This document shows positions 12,216 to 22,904 of a DNA stretch of 64,000 bases, one piece after another. A program made the position numbers and the translations under genes. How positions within the stretch are numbered: position 1 is the stretch's first letter; every line of letters starts with the position of its first letter. The notes beneath the pieces are model-generated. The model did no database searches, was not told where the DNA came from, and worked only from the letters and a program-made list of their open reading frames with translations. Origin of the DNA: Isoetes taiwanensis (taxonomy: Eukaryota > Streptophyta > Lycopodiopsida > Isoetales > Isoetaceae); assembly GCA_021234155.1 (NCBI GenBank), contig JAJEKV010000058.1, forward strand, positions 8,060,992-8,124,991, written 5' to 3'.

Positions 12216-13508
12216 AATTTGTTTTGTTTTAGGTATCTTTGAGATGCCATATATATTGCCCTATTAGTCCTCCGGCTTCTCCGCCGCCCTCAGTCCTCTG
12301 CTCCTGCGCCCTCCGGCTTCCTCCTCCTCCTCCGCCGTCGAGACTCCTCACCTACATCTGCCATGGCGCTTCTCGATGCATGCCAGCTTGATGCCGCACG
12401 AGGCCGTCGCGGGCGCTGCTTTGGAACACCTGAGCGCGCCTCGGTCACGGTGGCTAGAGGCGAACCTAACCCAAGAAAGGCGGAGTTCAAGCAAGCCATG
12501 ACAAAGGCTGCATGATAGGGGGCAAGAAAGACCTCGCTTCGCATTCTTTGGGGGCGGAACCTTCCCTCAATCTGAGGCTCGAGTGCACGAAGAAATGCAT
12601 GGTGAACTTCGTTGTGCTTGGCCCGTATGCTAGAGGATAGGGGCCTTTGGGAAGGAAACATTTCTTTGAAGCCCTACTTTCAAAAGTTGCACCAGACCAA
12701 CCCGGGGCATGCGGGAAGTGCTTCATTACATGAATTCCTTGGGAAGCGGACACCAGTGGGAGGGCTTGGATTCCATGCCGGGAGGCTTGTTACGGCGGGG
12801 TGGAGGAAATCACCGTCGAGCACCGCCGAACTGCGAGTGGATCCTGCTTGGATGCTGATATATACCACTAGATGTGCTTTGGCATCCACTTTGTTTTGTG
12901 TATTTGAATTGTGTATGGGTTTTATATGAATTTTGTATTTTGAAGGGAATACATATATGATTTTTGTATATGAATCTTGCATTTTGAAGGGAATCTTCAC
13001 ATTTTATGATTAATTAAACATAAAGCGTGTACTCAAGCGTATGTAGAACTGCCACGATGATCGGTAAGCTTGCAAGCCATAGGTCTATACTAGGATGCCA
13101 ATTAACTTGGCATAAATGTCTATGATAACCGAAGTTGCAATACTAATGTTGCCTAATATGGTTTGTAGTATACACAAATTAGCATGCCAAAGTATTTTCT
13201 TATTCATATGTGGGAAGAAAATATAATAATCATAATAAAGTAATGAAGGTTCAATCGATGGTAGTCTTCTATCATGACAATAGTCTGCCCCCAACCCCCA
13301 ACCTCCCTATTAGGCCGCCATCTCTTCTTCACCTTCAAAATATGCGGGGAGGGGCGAGCCTTACATGGAACTCTGAACCACCCTGATCTTGCAAAGGATC
13401 TGGAGCGAAGGTGACCTACAAAACCTCTATTACATTAGTTCCTTTGTTAATGACATATATAAATTTTATTGCATCCAAGTAAACATACTTGTTCACATTG
13501 CTCAACCC
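12216..13508. other. GC-rich gene-like fragment and AT-rich remainder
   Basis: 12.26-12.86 kb is clearly more GC-rich than its surroundings and has a pyrimidine-rich CTCCTCCTCCGCCG stretch like a plant 5' leader. It is followed by an ATG in good context (GCCATGGCG, ATG at 12363) opening a frame of about 50 codons. Downstream a plus-strand frame of 105 codons (12612-12929) is open. I recognise no domain in either. This may be a captured host-gene 5' region. 12.9-13.5 kb is AT-rich with nothing recognisable. The segment lies left of the tandem-duplication boundary and occurs once in the window. Confidence 0.3.
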
Positions 13509-16500
13509 TCACGGTGTGTCTTGACCCGCGATCTGAAGCGAGTTGAATCTAGTGAATCTGAGGCCACTTTCGGATCTTTGCGTATGTCGTGGCATGAGCA
13601 CCGGTACACACAAGATCAAACCATTGGCATCAAACAACATTGTTTTGAATGCACTACCGACATCAACCTCCATGATAGTCTTTATAGTACCAATCCATTC
13701 CAACATTGCCTCGATTGGGTTTGGGTCTGCACTACCGGTCGGCAAAGCGTACTAAACTTTGCTGATATACCACAATCATAAGTCGTTTGCCATGATCCAC
13801 ACTTTTGTCGTAGAAAGTGAGCACCGGAAGACCATATTGATGCATATGAATTATACTACAAAGTAAAGGAACAAATGTTCAAAATAGCGAGCGAAACTTC
13901 GTGAATTATATGCTATTAAGTTGCACTTACAAATAGTGACACGCCTTTAGCATATGCAAATTCTTCGCTAGAAACATGTTAATACGTTGCCTTGCCATCT
14001 CTAGTTGTTCGAGCAGCCATTTATTGTTTATCTCACTTGGCGGGGACCCTAGATGATCACGGAAGTGGTTGTTTTTGCGATTCTTTTGTCGATAAGCGTC
14101 TTCTCTCCTCATCTCTCTTTTTTTTTTTCTTCCTCGTATTTTTTTATCCATTTCTCCATGGGGTGGAGTTGTAGATGAAACTTATTGACTTTTTACTGTT
14201 CTTCTAGTGTGAACAATTTCTTACGTGGTCTTCCTTGGGAACTTCTCCAACTATAGTTGGAGTGTCTTCATCGGTCCATGTCGTGGAGCATTGGGGTGTA
14301 GATCGGCCAAGAACTTCGGTGACATAGAATAATGACTCTCGTGCTAACCAACCCTCGGCCATGCAACCCTCGGCCTTGCCTTCGGCGTCTGAAGTCCTTG
14401 AGGACCTTCAGAAAGCGTTCTATAAAAAACATCCATCTAGGATTTGTTGTGCTGCAAGCTCTACGCCGTCCACTAAATGCACTAGTAAGTGAGTTTGTAT
14501 GTCGAGAAAACTTGTTGGGAATTCTTTCTCTAGCATACAACATGCCTCAGCGACCTTAGTTAGCATGTCCTTAATTTCATTTGTCGGTATCTCCTTCCTT
14601 GTAATCCATCTAAATATGATTTAAGAAGAAAAAAAGTTAAGTGAGAGTTCAGCATCGAGTGTTTTCTAAATCCGTCTGAACACGGAAAACTTCGATGGGA
14701 GACATATTGCATGTAGTGGACCGTCGGTGAGGCGACCCTCAGAACAATAGGCATAACAAGCGCAACATCTTATGCCAATCATGAGATTTCAACCCGATTA
14801 ACTCCCCGCCGTTGGAGAAACAATTGCATAGCGAATGCATATATCTGTCGAGTCTTTATTGCCTTGATAAGCTTCTCGAGCGGGTTTCATACATTTTCTA
14901 GGCGCGATCAATCCACTTGTGGCCTTATTCCTTCTTCGACATTTAACCATGCTTTAGATTTTGATCCGACTTCTTGTAGATCTTTCGTCTTTGCATGTGT
15001 GTCCTTCGTCCGGTGACATGCTTCCAAATAGGCGAAAGCGTTTTTAAAGATGTGCATGGGATCAAGAAGATGATGGATCTTCAATTACGTCAATAGGGTA
15101 GAAGGAAGAAGGATGCTTTCCACTTCATTCCCTTAACCTTATTTCCTTCAGCGGCATCCCACATGTTACCCCAATCTCTCATTGTCAACCTTTTGGGAGG
15201 CTCTTGATTGCAATGTTTTTCTCTTGGACCTACGTTATCGAAGTCGATTTTTCCATTGGCGGATATCTCTTGAAGTTTGCATAGACATTTTTTTTGTGCA
15301 ATCTTGGTTGGCGGCGAGAGTTCAAGCTGTTCAAACCCACACAAGTGACATGCATATCCGGACACTTGGAGTCGGAGAGTTCATACAAACCAGGCCAATG
15401 TCCTTTCGTTGTCCACATTAAGATTGCTCTCAAGGTAAATCTTCGTTCGGACCGAAGTTCTCTTGAGACATCGTAAACTTCAATACCTTCACTCCACAAT
15501 GTCAAAAGCTCATCAATAACTATTTTCGGATATGGATCTAGACTTTCCGGCTTCTTGGTCACGGAACTAATAGTACTACCATTAAATGGCTAGTCTTCAT
15601 GAGTAACCACGGTGGTAAATTATAGTTGATCAACACTCTTGGCCAAGTTGACCCCGCGGTGATTGGCGTCCATAAGGATTAACACCATCCGTTGCCAACC
15701 CTAATCGAGATTTCGTGGCTCTCTTCCAAATTCGGCCATGTTTCATCAATATGCTTCCATTGCTTGCGGTCACTAACCCGCGCGAATTACATTGTCACTT
15801 TCGGCGCGTGGCGGCACACACCAACCCATGGCGAAGCTAGAGATTCACATCGAAACAATAGCCTTATCGCGAGGGATCAATGGAAAGTAGCGAACCACCT
15901 TCATCGGGGCCGGTCTTTCCCTTGGCATCTGCATTGTACCTAGAGGCACCACATTTAGGGCATGTTTACGTGTTCTTGTAGATGTCATCGGATAATATAC
16001 CATGCAATCATTTGGACAAGCGTGAATCTTATGGTAGCCTAAACCGATGGCTGCCAATATATTTTTTATTTCGGTCGACTTTTGGGCATAGTGTTCCCTT
16101 GTGGGAGTATTTTCTCTTGCAATAACTTTTGTATAAAAGCGGACCTTTTCGTATACATTCAACTACAAATTCAATAAGTCAAGTGATTGCAATTGTACTT
16201 ACTCTAACAAAGCCGTAACACTTTGGCATTGCTCCATTTGAATTTGGCTTGAAGGTTTAATATCAATAAAGATGTCGTCAATCTAGATATGCTTGCACTG
16301 GATATAATGCTTTATCGCCTCCTCAATAAAGCGTGATCTTCATGACCATCGTTAGGAGTATTTATATCGTCATCTAGGTCGTTGTCGAAGATTGGGCCAA
16401 ATGCATCTAACATGTCGGCTATGGGTTCCTCAACTTCCATGAAGTAGTCCATAGGGGCATTGTCATCATCTTCATCATCGTATTCTGTTCATCTTCATCA

Positions 16501-16560
16501 TTGTACTCTTCATTATCGTTGTGCCCATGTTTGTACCATCTTGCTCAATGTATTCTAATT
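13509..16560 (-). pseudogene. TNP2-type CACTA transposase, broken (CACTA-2, copy A)
   Basis: Fragments in the order expected for a TNP2 transposase lie along the minus strand. They are an acidic N-terminal part with an LILNLQAKFKWSN-like stretch (16.2-16.4 kb), LGYHKIHACPNDCMVYY (about 16.0 kb), a GVNPYG-like core segment (15.7 kb), LTMRDWGNMWDAAE (15.2 kb), the DUF4218-type RWMFFIERFLKVLKDF (14.4 kb), SEINNKWLLEQLEMARQRIN (14.0 kb), and a C-terminal IGTIKTIMEVDVGSAF frame (13.5-13.75 kb). The enzyme would cut and join the element's ends. Stops and frameshifts interrupt every segment. The second copy has the same segments with different breaks, so some damage may be sequence error, but a functional gene is unlikely. 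Confidence 0.8.
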
Positions 16561-16797
16561 ACGCTATCATAATGACTTTTGATGTCGCCAATTGATGCGG
16601 CTTGGATGTGGTCTTATATCCACTTGCCTACCACGCGTCGGATTAAGCGAAATATATCGTGATTGATACATACATTGAGAGCCGTGTTTGTTAAATTTTA
16701 AGCATTTAATAGCGAGCGAAATATAAAATTTTATGTCATAATCAAAGCATATATTGAAGATATAATACACATTTATCTTCAATATGTGCAATCTCAT

Positions 16798-16845
16798 TCA
16801 AAGAGAAGAAGAAGAAGAATTCGAAGAAGAAGAAGAAGAAAAATG
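16798..16845. repeat. GAA microsatellite
   Basis: A run of GAA triplets interrupted once by TTC, lying between the TNP2 relic and the SET-like region. A shorter version occurs in the second copy near 42348-42382. Confidence 0.85.
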
Positions 16846-16859
16846 GTGCATTAGACAAA

Positions 16860-17710
16860 AAATTATATGAGTAATTTGAGTACATCATCAAAAGGACCTC
16901 GGTATTGGTCTACCGTATTCATATTCAATGAACAATTCATCACCAATACACAAAGTTTTTATAGCATAAACCATGATATATCTCGAGTCAATTTTACGGC
17001 TAAAAAATCTTCTTGGTCTTTGTTTGCCTCGACAAATTCACAATTGGTAGCCGGGATTCTCGATAGAGCTATTAATAAAAGCGACAAGGTTTCCATGCGC
17101 GGGGCGACCATCAATATATGTGAAGCTTGCGTAGTCTTTGGGCTTGGATATTGTTAGGTGCATTTGAATTTAGGCCATAGATGAGCATCGCCAGCGATGC
17201 TTACTCAATTTATGCCAAATTAATGCGAGTTATATTGGGACCTACATATGGCATTAAAGGAGCAGTCATTACCATCTTTGACTTTCACACTAGTCATAAT
17301 ATATAATCGGGCCCGAGCAGGGGACCCGACTATTTTTAATCATGTCTTGCCTACCCCAATATGTAAATTGCTCCCCATAAATAATTGGCTTGCCTCTAGG
17401 CCATGCATTGAATTTCTTACGATCTTTATCGTAAAATTTTGGACCAAATGGACTAGTGAAGGTGGAAGATTATTTTCTTGACATGATCTAGTACATTCAA
17501 TTTTGATGAACATTGTCATTCCCTCCAATCTTGGCAGCGGCCATTTGCCGCGGCGAGTTCTATCGCGTAATGGGATACTCTTTGAGGAAGTTGATGGCTT
17601 TTCTTTTTGTAGGGTTTTCTATGAGCGCATTCATAGTATCAACATCATCTACTTCCAATGACAACATAACCCCAAAATCTATATCTTTGCTTGAGCTCAC
17701 TTCATTCTCA
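16860..17710 (-). pseudogene. SET-like domain coding region in CACTA-2, copy A (broken)
   Basis: On the minus strand this copy reads HGNLVAFINSSIENP and, after a frame change, YIMVYAIKTLCIGDELFIEY. These resemble the two C-terminal signatures of SET methyltransferase domains: the GNxARFINHS...NC motif and the GEELxxDY motif. The frame is interrupted between them here; the second copy is cleaner (see 42400-43265). Upstream frames to about 17.7 kb (for example NLPPSLVHLVQNF and ARGKPIIYGEQFTYW in broken frames) read as protein but are unrecognised. The region lies between the element's 5' end and TNP2 in the same orientation. It could be an element gene or a captured host fragment. I do not claim activity. 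Confidence 0.5.
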
Positions 17711-18649
17711 ATTTCTTCCTAACAAAATACAAGCAAACTAAGTTAAGACATCGATTCAAGTACATGAAAGTAGTTGATTATCGTTCATAAGATTAGTGTA
17801 TTATACCTCGTTGGAATACCCACATGTGCGTCAGAAACCTTTGGATTTGTCGGGCATTCACCATATTTCTCAACATGGTGGGGGCGGTCTTTCTCATCCG
17901 TTTTATTTGTCCTTTGCACATCGAACAATTGCAATATAACGCTCTGTGTCAAGTACAAGCTGCAAAAAAAAAAAGTAACATCAAGATATAAAGTTAACTA
18001 ATCATTGAAACATGTTTATGGTACATACATGGTGACATTCATTTCATGCACACCACCCGGCCTCTAGGAAGACTAGGTCCCTTTGGGTCTAATTGGACTA
18101 TTTGTGGCAATTGTTGGGGTAACATTCTTTGCGCAAAATTAAGCCATGTAACTTTCTCAAAGCTTTACTGTCTCACTTTACGTTCAAATTCCACCCGGCG
18201 TTAGTCCATGTTGTTTTTCTAGTAAACAATAAAAATATTAATAAAAAACCATGTAATAATATAATAATTATAAATATCCATGTTTTTTCATGATTTTTAT
18301 CAAATGTTTATTCTTAAGATTGATTCATACAGCGTTTATGATATTTAAAAGCATTTGATTGAAGGGTGCTGAACGATACATCTAGTCCTCTCCATTTGAA
18401 ATGGAGTCGACCCGATTACCTTATATTCCGCAACCTTTCAAATCTTTTTTTGTAATCTATGAAGATTGAAACTTACATTACGAGGTGCATAAACCCGATA
18501 CATTTAGTCTTCTCCATTAGGGATGGAACCGGCCGATTACCTTGATCATGCATCCCTCAAGTTTTTAACATACTTTTTCAATCTTCTAATCTATTAGCAT
18601 TTGGAGGTGTTTAACTCTAACACAAAGATTAAAGCAGAGATCTTACCTT
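17711..18649. other. AT-rich stretch within CACTA-2, copy A
   Basis: Mostly AT-rich with short minus-strand frames around 17.75-18.1 kb that may extend the SET-like gene's 5' part. Nothing is recognisable in 18.2-18.65 kb. Corresponds to about 43.3-44.2 kb in the second copy. Confidence 0.4.
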
Positions 18650-19936
18650 ATGAAGACCCACGGCAAAAAATCGAAACAAGCGGTGAAAATAACAAGTAAA
18701 ATAACGGCGGTAGGGTTCCCGCCATATGTGGCGTCGTTTATCGGCGTGCGTGTAACGTCGTTTGCGGCCCAAAGGCGGCGTCGATCGACACCTAGGCATG
18801 CCCATCAGCTGGCCGTCGATGCCCCTCATATGCCGCGTCGGATGATCATGGCGTCGTTTAGCGGCGTCAAATGATCATCGCGTCGTTAAGCGACCAAGCG
18901 TGATTGTTTAACATAGCGAAACAACATACAATACAAATAACACAAATAAATAAAAATCGATTGTTCCCATTCATAAAATAAGCATACAAGCGACAACACA
19001 AATAGATAAAAAAACTTATTGTTTCCATTCATAAAAAAAAGCTTATACATTACTTATGTCCATCACGGGGCGTGGCGGTTTGATGCAACCATTTGCATCA
19101 TTATGCACCATTAATGTCGTTTTCTCTTTGTTTGGCTCGGTGAGCCATTCTACCGATCGTTCCCGCATGGAGCGCCCGGATGTTAGTGCAATCGAAGCTC
19201 CTTTTCACTCATCTTTGCCCGCGATGGTGAAGGGAGGGTTCTGTGAGGAGAAGCGGGGGTTCTTTGGAGTTGTCTTCCCTTGGAGGAGGAGGATTCTTGC
19301 TAGAAGGAACATATCAGCGAAGGTGGTCTTCAAGCTGCTTGGGACCATTATAGCAAGATAGGGAAGAACACTCAAAAATAAGAATAACGGCTGACTCTTG
19401 ATGGATCCACTTATAACGTGGATGTAGGGTTAGGGTTAGGGTTAGGGTTTTATTTGGCAAAAAAAAAAAAAAAAAATTCCCTGTGTGGCGTCGTTAAGCG
19501 GCGTTTAAGGTGGCGATGTCTTGACTTGCGGCGGAGCCCGACTTGGCACCCGGCACCATGCCCGCCTGGCGGCGGGCGTGACCGCGTCGGCGTTGTACAG
19601 CGTCGTTCAGCGGCGGCGTCGTTCAGCGGCGTCTTGACCGCTTGGTGCCCGGCAGCAGCTGCCCATTTCCGCGCATGGCCTTGTAGCGGCGTGGCAATTG
19701 TGAAGCGTCGTTGAGCGGTAGCGGCAATGGCGTGTTTGACCGCGCCGGCTGCCCGGTGGCGGCGGTACCCATGCCTGCAGCGAGCAAATCCGACCGTCGG
19801 TGGGCGATGGCCCGTCGTTGAGCGACCTCGAAGCGGCGTCGTCGTCGTTGAGCGGCGATGTCATCGATCAGCGGCGGCGATCCGTCGTTCATCGGCGGCC
19901 AGCGGCGTCGTTAGGCGTCGGCGATCCTTGTAATTG
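18650..19936 (-). repeat. CACTA-2 5' subterminal region with CG-rich repeats, copy A
   Basis: Two clusters of a GGCGTCGTTTAGCGGCG-type motif (18.71-18.90 and 19.48-19.93 kb) flank a gene-poor middle. Also present are about four TTAGGG-like units at 19424-19451 and a poly-A run. CACTA elements carry clustered subterminal repeats that bind the element's TNP1/TNPA protein, and this is the obvious candidate here. Against the second copy the motif differs systematically: GCG here where ACG stands there, TCG here where CCG stands there. The palindrome ACGACGTCGTT is the likely ancestral core. Confidence 0.65.
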
Positions 19937-20559
19937 TACCACTCACGGTTTCTTTGCCTCTCCACCAATTCCACACCCTTTGCTGGGATATTTCCCATGC
20001 TTGAGAGAGAACACTTGGAATAAATGCGATTGGCGACATTGAAAAGGTCAAAATCCTGCGCATCAAAAATATCATGCGAGCATAATTTAGTGTTGTGATG
20101 TTGCGCTAGAAAAGCGAGATATGAGGAAAGAAGCATTCAATAACAAAGCGCCAAAGTGCAATGTGGAACCTTAGGATGCACGCCAATGTGGGAGAAGCCA
20201 AGCGCCAACTATTTACGCGCTCTTCTTGGTGGATTTGTAAAACCAAAATGCATGCCCGGGGTATGACCACCACATCGCCTTCCCTCACCTGGTGAATTGG
20301 CTTCTCGGCTAGCGATGCGGCGATAATGATGCCTATGATTCCAGAACCTCTCACGACGGTCCTCAGTGAACCAACAACATTGTGAAACATGGGGGAGACC
20401 AATCCATTTGGCTCAATGACAATTCGATCTGCATTAAATCGAGATTTTTCTAAGCGGGGAAACTCTTCTGTCCCATCTCTCTAGCCTACCTCCTTCGCCC
20501 TCTATCTCAGTCCTTGGCTGTCGGGCTTGAATTGTGCCACAGAGTAGCAGGACGAGCAC
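19937..20559 (-). pseudogene. Cupin / 11S-globulin-like gene, truncated by CACTA-2, copy A
   Basis: The minus strand encodes a hydrophobic leader (LVLLLCGTIQARQ), then RIVIEPNGLVSPMFHN and VVRGSGIIGII. These match the first cupin barrel of 11S/7S seed globulins, where the IEPNGL and RGxGxxG positions are familiar. The REGDVVVIPR turn of the cupin fold follows. In this copy small indels break the frame; the second copy keeps 142 codons open. The in-frame codon at the leader is GTG with a stop upstream, so the initiator ATG is lost or in an earlier exon. The 3' part ends at the CACTA-2 terminus. Homologues are vacuolar storage proteins or related secreted cupins. Confidence 0.72.
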
Positions 20560-20574
20560 GGCTTAAAAACGTAT

Positions 20575-20665
20575 TTCATATAAAACATGTTAAAAAACTT
20601 TAAAATCCTTAAAAATATTTAAAAATCCTTAGAAATCCTTAAAAATCTTTAAAAATCTTTGGACT
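20575..20665. repeat. Short A/T-rich direct repeats (TTAAAAATCCTT type)
   Basis: About six imperfect 10-12 base units of the form TTAAAAATC(C/T)TT lie just upstream of the cupin leader. Apparently identical in the second copy (46084-46175). Whether it is promoter sequence or simple repeat cannot be said. Confidence 0.7.
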
Positions 20666-21108
20666 GTGAATTTGTATATGATATTCTTAAACTTATTTAT
20701 CCTTGTATATAAAATTCATATATTTCTTAATTTCTATAATAATATTTTTTTGAACTTTCTTAGGAGTTGCATGGCAAAACAACTATGATATCTTTGTACT
20801 TGAACTTAATAGTTTCTATTAGCAAAATTTCTGATTGATTTGCTGGCATGCTATGTCTTGTAACTTGTAGCAAAAATGTGCATTTTAACCATAGAGAATA
20901 TATCCAATAAAGCAATGCAGGAATGTGCAATTTTTTTTTTTTTGGGCCATACCAAATCATAAAAATCTTTTAAAAAATATGAAGATTTTTATAAGGGTAC
21001 TTTAAAAATAAAAAACGGGTTTTTTTAACAACATTGCACTAGGGCATCTCATAAGGTGTTAGTTTACACAAATAAGGTACAGACTAGCAGAAGGGTGGGT
21101 GGATGGGC
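20666..21108. other. AT-rich intergenic DNA, no gene seen, copy A
   Basis: AT-rich, with a T-run near 20930-20942 and no convincing reading frame. I saw no difference from 46175-46550 up to about 21045; true substitutions begin there. Confidence 0.6.
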
Positions 21109-21180
21109 CAAACACTGGAAAAAGAGGAGATGTACCAAGAGAGCTGATGAAGAAGTGTGAAAACATATAAATAGGGAAAT
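21109..21180 (+). repeat. Direct repeat 1 of a ~70 bp TATA-containing segment, copy A
   Basis: CCAAACACTGGAAAAAGAGG followed by AGATGTACCAAGAGAG and then ACATATAAATAG recurs almost exactly at 22835-22904, just before the LRR gene. ACATATAAATAG is a good plant TATA box. The two copies flank the coiled-coil ORF, so the intervening 1.7 kb may have moved or duplicated as a unit. In the second copy the first repeat has lost its TATA segment. Confidence 0.7.
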
Positions 21181-22184
21181 GGAGGAAAAGCAAGAAACTA
21201 ACTAACCGCTAACTACCTTCGAAGTTCTAGAACTTTATTTACCTTCTATTCTAGAAACGAAGGTAAACATCATTTCTAGAACTTCTTTGGGAACCAAGAA
21301 CAAAAATGCTGAAGAAGAGGCAGAGTGAAAAAATATAAACGCATTAAGTATGGCTAGGAGTCAAATGGAAATTTTTTGCTAGAAAATCATAAAATTCGGA
21401 AAACAATTTCTAAGCTGCTGTAAGAAAAAGGTATATTACGTTCTAGTGGAGACGGTTGAAAGACACCAAGGTCAAGCTGGGAATAAACTATTACTTAGTC
21501 AAACATCAACATCGCTCTATCCAGCAACAAATGCCTAACAAACCTCAAACAATATTTAAAATAACTGTAAGGTCATCGTTGGTTATATTATGGCTCGTAG
21601 GGCAAGGGAAAAGCCTTTTATGCTTGTAGGTCCACGGGGCAAGCAAAAGCCTTGATTGCACACCTCTTAAAGGCAAGCGAGGCATTGTCGCGAGGCAAAA
21701 GTGGCGGGGGTCAGCCAAAAAGAAGGCATGTTGAATTGGAGCATCAATCTATAACCCATAATACAGAAACTCCATGCATTGCTGGTAGGTTAAGCTAAAC
21801 TAGATACGGTCCAAAAAGCAGACAGAAACATAGGCAAAGGAATTCAAATTATGTGCCACTACAGGGATACATATTTCGGATCGGCCTGGCCTTCCCTGTA
21901 AGTGTTTACAAAATCATTTGCAACCAAGTAGGACTTAAGAAAATAATTGCTAGCATATTATATCAAAAAACGATCTCTAATAAGCAGGCAAAACAAATCT
22001 TTATTTATGTTGGCTTAACAGAACAATTGGGAAGTGATAATCTTAAATTTAACCAGAAAAAATAGAATCGATAACTTTAAATTTAAACTGGAAAAAAAAA
22101 CTACAATTCTTAAAGGCGACAGGATATGCATGCTTAGCACAAATCTTCCCATCATATGAGCAAATCCACCAGGGGATAAAATCC
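21181..22184. other. Intergenic segment including a divergent patch, copy A
   Basis: No convincing gene. Up to about 21.7 kb it differs from the second copy by scattered substitutions and small indels not confined to CG sites. From 21.72 kb the two copies become nearly identical again. A 70-codon plus-strand frame (21853-22065) is shared by both copies but has no recognisable features. Confidence 0.5.
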
Positions 22185-22654
22185 TCATTCCAGGCCAATT
22201 TTCACATCAGAAAGGGTTAAACCCCCAAATTCATAAAACTCTGCAACTCTTGGTCTATGCCTATCCTTGATGCAGATTATATTCTTTCTATTAGCAATTA
22301 AAGAGCTACCTTTATCAATGATGGTTTTGGTTGTTGCATCAAGGACTTTATTATTTATTGCAAATAGCATTCTAAATCTGCAAATAAATCCTCTATTTGA
22401 TTCAAGAACTTAAACCCTTTCATATTCTCATGATATTTCAAGAGAGGGGTTCTTGCTTTGCTGCTCTTTCGTTGAATCTCTTCTTGAAGTGATGAAATCT
22501 TGGATTCCATAGTCACAACCATTTCTGCCTTGGTGCCAAACAAATCATCAATCCTAGCCTCTACTCTACTCTCCATGGCCTTAAGCCATTTTGGAATCCC
22601 ATTAAGATCTATGACATGCCTCTTCCTAAGCCTTGCAGCAGCTTTTGGGGCCAT
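22185..22654 (-). pseudogene. Short coiled-coil protein, frame broken, copy A
   Basis: Begins MAPKAAARLRKRHVIDLNG from an ATG at 22654 and continues through a charged, coiled-coil-like stretch (MESKISSLQEEIQRKSSK). A small replacement near 22345-22375 splits the frame into two overlapping parts. The second copy is open throughout (155 codons). I recognise no family. The basic N-terminus could be a nuclear signal, but that is inference. Confidence 0.5.
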
Positions 22655-22834
22655 ATCATACACCCCAAATGCACTAAGCAAACTAGGAAGAGAGAAACGT
22701 GACGAGATATAGCAGCAAACCCGTGGAAGTGGAAGGCTGACGTTATTACACAAAATCGTGACAGGCAACAACGCTGGAAACTTACAAAAGTCAAATGAAC
22801 TATGGGCAGCCAAACTGGCAGACTAAAATGGTCC

Positions 22835-22904
22835 AAACACTAGGAAAAAGAGGAGATGTACCAAGAGAGAGGAAACGGAACATGAAAACATATAAATAGT
22901 GCCT
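22835..22904 (+). promoter_or_regulatory. Direct repeat 2 with TATA box upstream of the LRR gene, copy A
   Basis: Second occurrence of the 70 bp segment of 21109-21180, ending ACATATAAATAG. LRR coding sequence begins within about 15 bases, too close for a normal transcription start to coding distance. Either the first exon was replaced by this segment or the TATA match is incidental. Confidence 0.45.

Larger units (their letters stand above)
12095..19936 (-). mobile_element. CACTA-2 (En/Spm-type transposon), degraded, copy A
   Basis: This is a CACTA-superfamily element read on the minus strand. From its start at the right edge it holds CG-rich subterminal repeats, a SET-like coding region, and a TNP2-type transposase relic. 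The right terminus is clearest in the second copy, where the inward-reading end is CACTACAAGGGATCG. In this copy the corresponding bases read CCTTGTAATTG, so the terminus is altered or miscalled. The left end is not resolved: 12095 is chosen only because the same subterminal motif occurs there. The right end lies inside a cupin gene. Known of the family: 3-bp target duplications, CACTA termini, TNP2 transposase. Confidence 0.65.

Noticed and set aside
13085-13294. 69-codon minus-strand frame
   Set aside because: AT-rich, hydrophobic and low-complexity, with no domain or splice context; probably chance.
19424-19451. TTAGGG-like run suggesting a telomere or telomere fusion
   Set aside because: Only about four units, internal to the CACTA-2 subterminal region and repeated in copy B, so a chance or element-borne short tract.
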